NCBI RefSeq assembly: GCF_002105195.1
Contig: NZ_MUHU01000002.1
Location: 558,001 to 622,000, forward strand
Direction of reading: 5' to 3'
Length of the DNA stretch: 64,000 nt
Origin: Derxia lacustris
GTDB taxonomy: Bacteria > Pseudomonadota > Gammaproteobacteria > Burkholderiales > Burkholderiaceae_E
Under the pieces are notes generated by a model that was not told the DNA's origin, searched no databases, and saw only the letters and a list, made by a program, of their open reading frames with translations. The position numbers and the translations under genes are program-made. This document shows positions 44,372-52,592 of the stretch, piece after piece. How positions within the stretch are numbered: the stretch's first letter is position 1; each line of letters starts with the position of its first letter.

Positions 44372-45376
44372 CTCAGTCGTCGAGGAGACGGTCCTTCCGG
44401 GCAACACGACCGTCGAAGTCCAGCCCAAGTAGCAGCCCTTCGCTAACAGTGACCTCAAGCATCGCGCTTCCCCGGCCGTTGGCAGTTGGACGGGCATGAA
44501 TCGCTGATGCATTCAAGCTAGAAGAAATCCGGTAAAAGAACGCGCCCAAGCACGTCCAGGTAACCGACACACGTCACGTCAACTCGAACTGGCGCACTAG
44601 CTATGACCGAGTAGGGCCTGAGACAACTGCGCTTACATGGAGAGGCGGACGAGGATGAGCGCTTCACTCGCGGAGGGGCAAGAACTCGCAGTGGTTTTGT
44701 CCGCAAGCGGGGACCCCGTGAACTGCATGCATTGCACGGCGCTTTAGGCAGAACAACACGAGAGGGCCATAAAGCCCCGGGCTCTTTTGTTGGCGTTATC
44801 TCTCTCGTGGCACCCAACTGACCGGAAAGCCAACAACGGCGAGGATTTCCGGTACTTCAACGATTCGCGAGCATCCCAAAATATCGACGCTCCCGTCGTT
44901 CGACTACTTGCCCCCACCCGGTCTCTGACACGCTGAGGTCGAGGGGCAAACGCTTGAGGCTACCGACCCGTGCGTAGCACGTCCGGGTCGCGCAGGCACA
45001 GGCCGTAGGGGCAGTTGGTCGCCAGTCATTCCTTCGGCTCGCCGGCTCGTCTTCTGCGCAGCACCCCTTGGCGCCAGCGCTCCAGCCCCGATTCCCCCTG
45101 CAGGTGCCACTACCGGCTCCCGCAGTGTCAAGACGGCTGTCTCTCGTGCCCCTCGTGCCCACCTCACTCACGCCCTCGCTGTGCTGTTGGCCGCAGGCGG
45201 GGAAGTAGGCGTGTCGCCCGAAAAGAAGCTGTGTTCTCGCGACGAACAAGTTTCGCGGACCGAAGTGAGCCCCTGTCGACAGGCACGCCAGACCTCAAAG
45301 AGCCCTCATGCAACGCCAATAGCTTGCCCGTGCTCCTCGCTAGCATTACTATTTATATGAAAGTAAGGAGTCTTCA
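44372..45376. other. One-kilobase region without a clear gene
   Basis: A leftward open frame at 44373-44570 (about 65 codons, ending VSEGLLLGLDFDGRVARKDRLLDD) could be the end of a decayed gene whose upstream part (PVRVDVTCVGYLDVLG) continues in another frame near 44540-44600. I could not identify it. The rest (44820-45360) has no supportable gene; the vapBC promoter lies near its right end. Confidence 0.4.
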
Positions 45377-45598
45377 ATGGTTGAATCGACCATCACGGCC
45401 AAAGGCCAGACAACCGTGCCTGCCGAGGTTCGAGCGCAGGTCGGTGCCACTCCAGGCACGCGGCTGGTCTGGCACGTGCTGCCCGACGGCAGCATCCTGG
45501 TTCGAGCCAAGACAAAGTCCATTCTGGACATGGCCGGCTCGGTCAGCCCGCCGACGGGCACCCACGTGCCCGTCGAAGCAATGAACGCTTGGCGCTGA
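45377..45598 (+). CDS. vapB: AbrB-type antitoxin (VapB)
   Basis: 73 residues. MVESTITAKGQTTVPAEVRAQVGATPGTRLVWHV is a swapped-hairpin AbrB/SpoVT DNA-binding domain; the short C-terminal tail would wrap the toxin. Overlaps the toxin gene by 1 bp (TGATG). AAGGAG lies 13 bp upstream. The complex normally represses its own promoter. Confidence 0.9.
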   Translation: MVESTITAKGQTTVPAEVRAQVGATPGTRLVWHVLPDGSILVRAKTKSILDMAGSVSPPTGTHVPVEAMNAWR

Positions 45599-45996
45599 TG
45601 CCGGCGCTTGACACCAACGTTCTGGTTCGATTTCTCGTTCAAGACGATGCCGCGCAGCTCGCGGCAGCCCAACGCCTCATCAATCGCTGTGTTCAAGCAG
45701 ACGAACCGCTCTTCGTCCCCGTGACAGTCACGCTGGAGCTCGAGTGGGTTCTGCGCTCGAACTTCAAGCGGCCGAAGGTTGGGGTTCTCTCCGTGCTGTC
45801 GGACCTGCTTTCGACCCGAGAGCTCACGTTCGAATCGGAAGGGGCCATTGAGGTGGCCTTGCGGTCCTACGCCGACGGCACGGCTGACTTCTCTGACTGC
45901 GTGCACACGGCGCTCGCAATTCAGGCCGGCTACGCACCTCTGTGGACCTTCGACAAGGCCGCAGCCAAGGTCGAAGGCGCCTCGCTGCTGACCTAG
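45598..45996 (+). CDS. vapC: PIN-domain ribonuclease toxin (VapC)
   Basis: 132 residues. PIN-domain acidic residues in MPALDTNVLVRFL (Asp5), LELEWVL (Glu), DFSDCVHTALA (Asp) and LWTFDKAA (Asp), all in the expected order. It cleaves RNA when free of VapB. Directly coupled to vapB; the pair may stabilise the transposon in the host. Confidence 0.92.
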   Translation: MPALDTNVLVRFLVQDDAAQLAAAQRLINRCVQADEPLFVPVTVTLELEWVLRSNFKRPKVGVLSVLSDLLSTRELTFESEGAIEVALRSYADGTADFSDCVHTALAIQAGYAPLWTFDKAAAKVEGASLLT

Positions 45997-46368
45997 CTGC
46001 CAGCTGTTTCGTCATTCATAGGCCGTATCCGCAAGGGTGCAGCCTTTTCACTGGCTGCTCGCCCTCGACAGGCATTCGGCACTAGTACCTCCAGGGTGCC
46101 ATTGGGGCGATAACTTCCCTTTGATGTACCCAATCGGCTGGAAAGTCTGCAAGGCTTGGCTTTCCGGCATATGGGCGCATCACGAGGGGTCTTGGAGCCA
46201 CCCAAGAGCGGGATGTGGCGGCGCCTTGCCAACAAAACGGCGTAGGAAATGATGGCGGCTCAGCCTAGCTTGACGGGGCTGAAGTCTTGACGCCGAGAAC
46301 GCCATTTGCCGACCTCGCAGACTTAGGGGCGCGACGGCCATTCCGCTAAAACAGGGGGCCTCCCCGAG
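45997..46368. other. Intergenic region between vapC and fic
   Basis: About 370 bp separating convergent genes. No gene, repeat or strong terminator was seen. Confidence 0.5.
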
Positions 46369-47925
46369 TTATTTTTCAGCAATACGGCGTCTCAGGTAAT
46401 CGGCGAAATGGCAGCACGTCGTGGATTCAATGAGGACCACTTGGTCGTTGCTGAGCGGGGCCGCCAATTTGCGTTTGTGTTCAGGCAGCTTGCCGTGACC
46501 ATCGACGATTGCGGCAATGAGCAAATTCAGCTGTGACTGGCGCATGTCCAGCCAGATTTCGAGGTCTCTCACCGTGGCATCGTGCGCGCGCAGATAGGCA
46601 ACTTCTTCCTGCAAGTCTTCGTCGACGCAGCCCTTGACGCATTCAAGGACGAATTCGCAGAGCTCCGTGGCATCGAAGCAGGCGTACAGCCAGCGGGGCT
46701 GCGGCGACGTTACGTGAATGCTGTCGCTGTCCGCGTCCAGGCGGTACTCCAGAAGCTCGGTTGGTGGCCGCGAATAGCTCTTGAGCAGGGCGGCATACCG
46801 CGGCAGGTCCTTGAGCATTCGCGCCGATATCGGCAGCACCATTCCGGCGGGCGTGAAGCCGCTCTGGCGCAGCACGTGGTGCAGCAAGAAGCGATGCAAT
46901 CGCCCGTTGCCGTCCCACAGCGGATGCACGAAGACCAGCCCGAATGCCGCGCACGCGGCAGCCAGTACCGGATGGAGCGTCCTGGCCGAGGCCATCCCTG
47001 CTACTTCGGCCACCCCGTCCATCATGGGCTCGACCAGGGTGGCTGGTGGCGGGATGAAGTCCGCGAGGTTGCGCGGGTGGCCGAAACGCGAAAGCCAGTT
47101 CTGGCCGTTGCGGTAGGCACTTTCGAACCGCAGCGATTCGACAATTTCGGCATGCCAAAGCATCACCTGCTCTTCGGTGAGCCCGCCTGGTTCTCCGGCT
47201 TGCTCGAGCAGGCGCCGGAACCGGGCCGCGCGGTTGTTGTCCGGTATCTCGTCTTCCAGCCCGTACGTGGAACGCGTTTCCGACAAGTACAGGTAGTCAA
47301 TTGCACGGGCGAGCAGCTCGGGCTCGAGTCGTCCGAGCGCCGCTGAAATCTGGCTGCCCAGGTCTTCGGCCAGCAACGCATCGAGCTTGTCTGTCCGGCG
47401 AATCAGCGGACTGAACGCCGGCGTGCCCACCAGGTTGTGCGTCACGCCGAATCTGGGATTCGGCACGGACGGCCCCGGAACATAGCGCCGCGGGTCCAGC
47501 AGCGGCACTCGCGGAACCCCGGCCGGAAGCTGGTAGTGGAACCGATAGTCCGTGAGCCACTCGGCCAAGTGCCCCGCGATGCGCGCATATTTCGACGACG
47601 GTTTGGCTTCGAGCCAGGCCTGGATTCCTTGAAGCACGTCCTCCCGCTCGAACAGCGCGCCCAGCACGCAAAGGTTCAGCGGCTCGCGCTTGAGCGCGAA
47701 GGTCAGCTGGCCCACCAGACTGTCCGTATCAGTGAGCCGCAGCAGGGGCAATTCAATCCGCTCAGTGCCTTCCGTCGCCGTGATGCGGCGTTCGACCGCT
47801 CGGTCCACTCCGCAATACACCGTCCGCAGCGAAGGAACGCGAAGCGAATAGCGCCGGATGAGCGCTTCGTATCCTAGATGGACCGATGCAGCAGCCGGTG
47901 GAGCGCAGGACAACTTGGAGTTCAT
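46369..47925 (-). CDS. Fic family protein (probable AMP transferase, class II)
   Basis: 518 residues. The Fic core motif HPLWDGNGRLHRF (334-346; consensus HPFxxGNGR) is complete with catalytic His334. An N-terminal inhibitory motif SETRSTYGLED (215-225) fits the (S/T)xxxE pattern of class II, self-inhibited Fic proteins. The C-terminal region looks like a winged helix (about 440-515). The N-terminal 130 residues are an extra domain. It likely AMPylates a target protein, or is an intact self-inhibited enzyme. The upstream region (48015-48058) holds a GTAGATG...AATAGACGTTTT element. Confidence 0.9.
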   Translation of the reverse strand: MNSKLSCAPPAAASVHLGYEALIRRYSLRVPSLRTVYCGVDRAVERRITATEGTERIELPLLRLTDTDSLVGQLTFALKREPLNLCVLGALFEREDVLQGIQAWLEAKPSSKYARIAGHLAEWLTDYRFHYQLPAGVPRVPLLDPRRYVPGPSVPNPRFGVTHNLVGTPAFSPLIRRTDKLDALLAEDLGSQISAALGRLEPELLARAIDYLYLSETRSTYGLEDEIPDNNRAARFRRLLEQAGEPGGLTEEQVMLWHAEIVESLRFESAYRNGQNWLSRFGHPRNLADFIPPPATLVEPMMDGVAEVAGMASARTLHPVLAAACAAFGLVFVHPLWDGNGRLHRFLLHHVLRQSGFTPAGMVLPISARMLKDLPRYAALLKSYSRPPTELLEYRLDADSDSIHVTSPQPRWLYACFDATELCEFVLECVKGCVDEDLQEEVAYLRAHDATVRDLEIWLDMRQSQLNLLIAAIVDGHGKLPEHKRKLAAPLSNDQVVLIESTTCCHFADYLRRRIAEK

Positions 47926-48415
47926 GGCGGCAGCAAGTGAAGCCTTTGATTTGATGGGGCATCACAAATCATCTACTTCCCGGCATACCGTCGCCTGATT
48001 GTCTTCTCAATTCCGAAAACGTCTATTTTTTTCAACTATTGCAGTGAAAACCATCTACGTCGCTTTTGGTGCAAGCAGGTGTTAGTTGAACTGGTGGACC
48101 AGCAGTTACTGATACAGCTCCTCCAGAGCCAAGGAGCCCATTGAATGAAAACGCGGTTTTAGTTGTTCTTATACGTCAACTATGGGCAGAAATTCATTCA
48201 ACCGACGGACTTCGAAGCAGGTCACGGTGGTCAATGCGCCCGACTAGGCGCTTGTTTGAAAACTTAATTGGCTACTCCCGTGGCGTCGTCAGTAGCTTCT
48301 TCAACTTGGAGTATCAAGGCAGGTCGGTTCTTCGGGCCAGGGACGCCTACTTCTTCAGGGAAACAGCATTCGATAATGTCTCCCAGTTTCGGCCTCGGTT
48401 TCCAGTAGGTTCCGC
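47926..48415. other. Fic promoter region and a solitary transposon end
   Basis: Includes the fic upstream element at 48015-48058 and, near 48249, a single inverted-repeat end (GCTTGTTTGAAAACTTAA) like those of the pair at 50878-51189. No partner end or gene was seen between here and 48416. A rightward open frame starting 48141 does not look like a real protein. Confidence 0.5.
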
Positions 48416-48703
48416 TCACAGCAGTGAGCCGAGGACCTTGCCTTTTTCTATCGGTTCGGCTTTGGCGATGGCCTGGTGCTGCGTTTTGATAAGTGGCATA
48501 AATTTCTCCATGTCCTGGCCGACGAAAACCTCGTCTCTGAGTCTAGCGAGGGCATAAAGGACAGTTTGGGTTTCGTTGAGCCCCAACTTATGGGCAAGCG
48601 CCGTCAGCGCGTCTCGCGACACCGTTGTCAATGTGTCTTCTTTGAAGTTCAGCTTCATCGGTCGTTGCCTGGCAGCAGTAGGCATAATGTGCTCTTCTGT
48701 CAT
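48416..48703 (-). CDS. Small antitoxin-like protein
   Basis: Up to 95 residues; a start at MPTAARQ (6 codons later) has a better AGAAGAG spacing. The core MKLNFKEDTLTTVSRDALTALAHKLGLNETQTVLYALARLRDEV is a beta strand followed by two helices, the layout of ribbon-helix-helix antitoxins. A near-palindromic AT-rich site lies just upstream (48713-48736). No toxin gene is adjacent. Assigned by pattern only. Confidence 0.55.
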   Translation of the reverse strand: MTEEHIMPTAARQRPMKLNFKEDTLTTVSRDALTALAHKLGLNETQTVLYALARLRDEVFVGQDMEKFMPLIKTQHQAIAKAEPIEKGKVLGSLL

Positions 48704-48712
48704 AGGGGTATT

Positions 48713-48736
48713 GCGTATATATACTATATGTATATT
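48713..48736. promoter_or_regulatory. AT-rich near-palindromic promoter/operator
   Basis: GCGTATATATACTATATGTATAT-like sequence containing TATA-rich inverted half sites, directly upstream of the antitoxin-like gene. Probably overlapping -10 element and autorepressor site. Confidence 0.45.
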
Positions 48737-49326
48737 TTTAGAGAATCAGTCAAGCCATATGTTTCGAATCGTGGGGTTCCGCGCCGCCGGAAGTTGGTTC
48801 TTTGTTTGCGAAGTAAAAGAAACCAGACACCGAGGCGCCCGCTTGAGTTCGCTTATAAGCGCGGAGAGTTATTCGCAGCCATCGGTTCTTCGGCGTCCGC
48901 CACGACGACTTCTCCCAAATGAATCACCCCAGAAATTGTAGACACCTGTGCGCCTCAAAATTGAGATGACGCAGGAGGTGCGATGAACACGAAGAGATTT
49001 ACGTCCAGTAGCGGCCTGAATCCCGAATGAGCGGGTCAACAGCGCCTAGCTTCTCGCGGGCGGTGACGAGTTGTTCGTCGATGAGGGCCGCGAGCTTCTC
49101 CAAGCGTTCGATGTCGCCGGCAGCGCAGGTGCAAGACTCGACCAAGTCCTTCTGAAACAGGAGAGGAGCTTAGTCATGGACGAATAATTGGTTTGACGTG
49201 CGGCACAGTGGGGCACGCCAAGTTGGAGTTGGCGCAGTATGTGTCCAACCCGTGAAGGTCTCCAAAGCGACGCATTTCTCGGGCACATCGGTGCAATGAA
49301 GCCAATAATGAACTCTTCGCGGCTAT
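48737..49326. other. Relic-rich spacer
   Basis: No intact gene. At 48937-49000 there is an IS3-like left tip (TGTAGACACCTGTGCGCC) followed by GGAGG and ATGAACACGAAGAGATTTACG, the start of an orfA that breaks off. On the minus strand, 48999-49160 encodes a C-terminal scrap with CTCAAGDIERLEKLAALIDEQ...RDSGRYWT-stop, a coiled-coil-like tail of an unidentified protein. Confidence 0.45.
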
Positions 49327-50349
49327 TTACCTTTTTTCCAGTATTTTCAAAATCCGCTCGAAATCACCTCGCCTTTTCCAGCGTCGGTAAGCCTGTGCCG
49401 CGTCATTCCAGTTCCCGGTTCTATATGAATGCTTTTCCCAGCTCACATTCTCGGCGAGCTTCCCAAGTACATCATTAAGTCGATGCCGCAGTAACTGTGG
49501 GCACGTGCCTGCTCGGCGCCTGAGAAATGGCTCGATGACCTGCCATTCTTGGTCGCTAACATCTACGCTTGAGTCACTATGGCGAGGAATGGTCGGCAAG
49601 TTGTATTGATGTTGTCCACTTTCGAAATTGTCATGGCCATCGTGGTAGCGAATGACAGACTTGAGTTTCTTGAGTTGATAGGCGGGCTTGTCAAGGGGCG
49701 TGACGGAGATGATTCTAATGCCGGTGACAAACCGTCGCCCCCCATATTCTACGAAATCGAAATTGGCTTCGAGTTTGGCTTTCGGTAACGTCAGTGCGCA
49801 TCGTCCTTCTAAGGCATGTTGATGCACACTATCGAGCATATGCGTTGCACTCGGGTGAGCCATAAACCATCTGAATGGATTTTCCCAATTGGCATAGCGG
49901 TGCCTGTGACTCGGATATGCCCACAATGCGTAAATTATAAGTTCCGGTGCCTCATCATTGGGTTCCCAGCGCAGATGGCATGCCCGCTCAAGCGCATTGT
50001 TGAGAAAAATATCAGGCAGAACGAGGACTGCCGGCTGGAATAGCGCGCGCATCAGCACCAGCGCTGGTACGAAATAGATATTGTTGTTTTCCTTAAATTC
50101 GAATACCTGATGATTGTCGCAGATGTCTTCCGGTAGTTCGATGCAGAAGCACTGTCGGTACTCATGACTTGGGCGGGGACGAAACTCCTGAAAGTTCACG
50201 CACACCTTGGTGCGTGAGGTGCGCAATGCGGTCGGCACGCCTCGCCGATGTAGGTCCCTGAGGCTGATGGTCGTACGCCGCCTGTCTTCGTTCACTGCAA
50301 CAGCCTCAAGACGCCCCGCCTCCATCGCAAACCCGCAGACCCATTCCAT
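49327..50349 (-). CDS. Possible TnsE-like protein fused to a DUF4096-type transposase domain
   Basis: 340 residues from ATG 50349, chosen because GGAG lies 8 nt upstream (TTG 50361 is an alternative). Residues about 255-340 (VSDQEWQVIEPFLRRRAG...LNDVLGKLAENVSWEKHS...WNDAAQAYRRWKRRGDFERIL) match the DUF4096 helix-turn-helix that normally opens IS5-type transposases, but here it is C-terminal and no DDE domain follows. The N-terminal 245 residues show, by eye, a pattern like Tn7 TnsE: IYFVPALVLMRALFQ, then FRWFMAHPSATHMLDSVHQH, then YGGRRFVTGIRIISV. TnsE guides Tn7 to replicating DNA. The fusion therefore might be an accessory target selector. This is a weak, memory-based comparison; an orphan cargo gene is the alternative. 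Confidence 0.4.
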   Translation of the reverse strand: MEWVCGFAMEAGRLEAVAVNEDRRRTTISLRDLHRRGVPTALRTSRTKVCVNFQEFRPRPSHEYRQCFCIELPEDICDNHQVFEFKENNNIYFVPALVLMRALFQPAVLVLPDIFLNNALERACHLRWEPNDEAPELIIYALWAYPSHRHRYANWENPFRWFMAHPSATHMLDSVHQHALEGRCALTLPKAKLEANFDFVEYGGRRFVTGIRIISVTPLDKPAYQLKKLKSVIRYHDGHDNFESGQHQYNLPTIPRHSDSSVDVSDQEWQVIEPFLRRRAGTCPQLLRHRLNDVLGKLAENVSWEKHSYRTGNWNDAAQAYRRWKRRGDFERILKILEKR

Positions 50350-50361
50350 GTTCGACTCCAA

Positions 50362-50877
50362 GTGAATGGAATCGATAGGTCTTGTGGTTTAGCCGCCGAC
50401 CGTAGGGCCGCTACCCGCTTCGTATTTTTGCTGTCGTACGACTACAACTACGACTACGACGGCGCGGTTACGGCCGGTCGGTGCGTGATTCCCGCAGCTT
50501 CAAGGGGAAATGCATTTACGCAAATCGATTGCGTGCGGAACTCCCAATCGATTTGACAACGCTGGCTGAAACCTGACTCATCTTTCTAGTCGGTCGCCGG
50601 TTCGAGTTTGACCCACCTGGGTGGTGAAATCGTCTAGCCCCGTATCAGCCCATTAAGGCTGATACGGGGCTGGGTCTGTCCGACCGGCTTCCTGTCCTTG
50701 AGTTGATAGCTATCGCCAGTCAGCTATACAAGGGGCGAGTGACGTAGCCGCCTGTCGAGCAATGCGGCGGTTGGCGTGGCGTAGTTATCCGGCGCAGTGG
50801 CCCATTGAACAAATGGCAGGCTCGACGACAATGCGGCGAAATCCTCTCGGCGCAAAAACTGCATCAGCGCAGAGGCT
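50362..50877. other. Non-coding region with hairpin and short repeats
   Basis: Contains a perfect 15-bp hairpin AGCCCCGTATCAGCC/GGCTGATACGGGGCT (50636-50671, loop CATTAA), a TACGACTACAACTACGACTACGAC-type microrepeat at about 50437-50460, and a sequence GGTCGCCGGTTCGAGTTTGA (50592-50611) resembling a tRNA T-arm. No convincing gene. Confidence 0.5.
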
Positions 50878-51033
50878 TAGAACTTGTTTGAAAACTCAAA
50901 ATCAGCGGCCAGCGGTAGGACTCCAGTGGCATTTCGCAGCGAAATTACCTAATTTTTGTGCAAGAGCAGTGCGATTGAGGCTGTAGCCAAGCCATTTTTC
51001 AACGGTCAATTGAGTTTTCAAACAGGCTCTTAG
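50878..51033. mobile_element. Small inverted-repeat (MITE-like) element, copy A
   Basis: About 155 bp bounded by TTAGAACTTGTTTGAAAACT and AGTTTTCAAACAGGCTCTTAG. It has no coding capacity. The right end overlaps the left end of copy B through a shared CTTAG. Left terminus differs from the right one by two bases (GAACTTG for GAGCCTG). Confidence 0.75.
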
Positions 51034-51189
51034 AGCCTGTTTGAAAACTTAAAAGCAGCGGTCGACGGTGGCACTTCAGCGGCATTGCCCGGCAAAAATT
51101 GCCTAATTTCTGTGCAAAAACAGGGCGATTGGGGCCGCGTCCAGGCCGTTTGTCGACGCTTCATTGAGTTTTCAAACAGGCTCTTAGAG
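51029..51189. mobile_element. Small inverted-repeat (MITE-like) element, copy B
   Basis: About 160 bp bounded by perfect inverted repeats TTAGAGCCTGTTTGAAAACT and AGTTTTCAAACAGGCTCTTAG. Interior is roughly 70% similar to copy A (shared words CAGCGG, GGCATT, TTGCCTAATT, TGTGCAA, GCGATTG). TTAG at both borders may be a target duplication, as seen with some IS5-group elements. A third, solitary end lies at 48249. Confidence 0.75.
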
Positions 51190-51203
51190 AATTCGCCTAC
51201 AAC

Positions 51204-52583
51204 CTAACTGCCTACGAGTCCGTTTTTTGTAACGAGGTCGAGCACCTTGCCTCCCGGCTTAAGGCTGATAGATGCATGCCGGTGAGCAAGAGCGACGGGA
51301 ATTACTGCGTTCTCATATAGGTCCAACTCAAAGTGCCGCACTACGTCAAAAGCTCGCCCGAGGTCGGAGCCGTAGCGCGTTAAGTCTGACTTCAACCGCG
51401 AAAACTCTTTGGTTCCGGACTTCTTCGCTGCTGGGTACGGCAAGCCGACGGTGAAAATATTCCCCTTCTCTGTTTTGAAGATAAAGTCTTGACCGAAGTA
51501 CGTCTCCGTGCCGAAATTTTCGTTGTTGACTGAATTGATATATGCGTCGCGATATTCATCGTCAACAACATGGAATGTGCCGTTCGGCAGGAAGCGAGCG
51601 ATGGAGCGGGCGTGCTCCATGACCTGACCGTCCTTCTGCAATCCGATGACGATTGGCGCCCGCAGTCCGCGCCGACGCAGTTCCTCTCGGATTCGGTGAT
51701 AGAACGAGACAAGGGTGAAACTGATAGACGCGGGCTGCCCGAACACTGCAAGTGGCCCGTCCAAGATGAAGGCCATCTCTGCCAGGATTTGCGGATGGTG
51801 CTCTGCCAGCATTCGCACGAAGGTCGCAATGAGCAACTGCTCCACTGCGTTCATGAACCGTGTCACTGCTGACGTACAGTCGCCGTAATCGGTAACCTGT
51901 TCGTGAACGCGAAGGGTGTCCGTAAGGTAGACCTCCGCGTTGCACGCCGGACAAACTTGAACCTCTCTCCCGGCAGTGAAGACAAACAGGTCGTGCGCAA
52001 GGCCCTGAGGGTGGACAGCGCTGCATGAAGGACACTTCTTCAGCCCTGCCTCACCGTTCTCAAGCGCGAGCAACGTTCCGCGTACTGTGAAGTCGCGACT
52101 ATGCGGGTGAAATGACGTTCGCTCATCCGACAACTGGTCCCACACAGCCCGACGGAACCCGTCCTTTACAGAAGCCGAGCCCTTGTATCGAATGTTGCTT
52201 CCTGGGAGAGCGAAAGAGTACGAATCAGCGTTCCGGTGAAGGGCTGCAAGTTTGAACGGGTCGACGAACCGCGAGCCCGGGGGAGACAGGTCTTGAAACT
52301 GCCTCACATCGACAAGGACGAGACTGGCCTTGACGTAACCTACTTGGGTGCTCGGAAACTTGTCGTCAATAGGGTCTGCATAAGGGCTCGCATCGGAAGC
52401 GACCACCTTTAGAGGCAGCGAACCCGAAGTGGGTGCCGGCAAGTAGGCAGACGCGATGCTCCGAGCTTCGTCGTCGCTAGGCTGCTTTAGAAACGCACAG
52501 TCGTTGAGAAATGCCTGGATGTCAGGGTTCCTCACCAAGTCGCTGTGTCCGCCTTTGGATGCTGTTTCTCGTTGATATGGCAT
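51204..52583 (-). CDS. NurA-like nuclease with zinc ribbon
   Basis: 459 residues. NurA-domain motifs: VVASDASPYADPIDD (Asp64) near the N-terminus, FILDGPLAVFG (Asp275) and VIGLQKDGQ (about 315), arranged as in the RNase H-like fold of NurA nucleases. Two CxxC pairs (C184/C187 and C211/C214) form a probable zinc ribbon inserted between the catalytic parts, unusual for archaeal NurA. It follows herA by 9 bp. NurA digests DNA ends when driven by the HerA translocase; in bacteria such pairs are found in antiphage loci. Confidence 0.8.
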   Translation of the reverse strand: MPYQRETASKGGHSDLVRNPDIQAFLNDCAFLKQPSDDEARSIASAYLPAPTSGSLPLKVVASDASPYADPIDDKFPSTQVGYVKASLVLVDVRQFQDLSPPGSRFVDPFKLAALHRNADSYSFALPGSNIRYKGSASVKDGFRRAVWDQLSDERTSFHPHSRDFTVRGTLLALENGEAGLKKCPSCSAVHPQGLAHDLFVFTAGREVQVCPACNAEVYLTDTLRVHEQVTDYGDCTSAVTRFMNAVEQLLIATFVRMLAEHHPQILAEMAFILDGPLAVFGQPASISFTLVSFYHRIREELRRRGLRAPIVIGLQKDGQVMEHARSIARFLPNGTFHVVDDEYRDAYINSVNNENFGTETYFGQDFIFKTEKGNIFTVGLPYPAAKKSGTKEFSRLKSDLTRYGSDLGRAFDVVRHFELDLYENAVIPVALAHRHASISLKPGGKVLDLVTKNGLVGS

Positions 52584-52592
52584 TCTGCACGC

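Noticed and set aside
44760..44800. A terminator hairpin (AGAGGGCC...GGGCTCTTTT)
   Set aside because: The stem has mismatches and competing inner pairings; too weak to list as a feature.
45015..45584. A 189-residue rightward open frame overlapping vapB
   Set aside because: Overlaps the convincing vapB gene in another frame and its translation is low-complexity.
48141..48557. A 138-residue rightward open frame
   Set aside because: It crosses a solitary transposon end and overlaps the antitoxin-like gene antisense; no domain pattern is visible.
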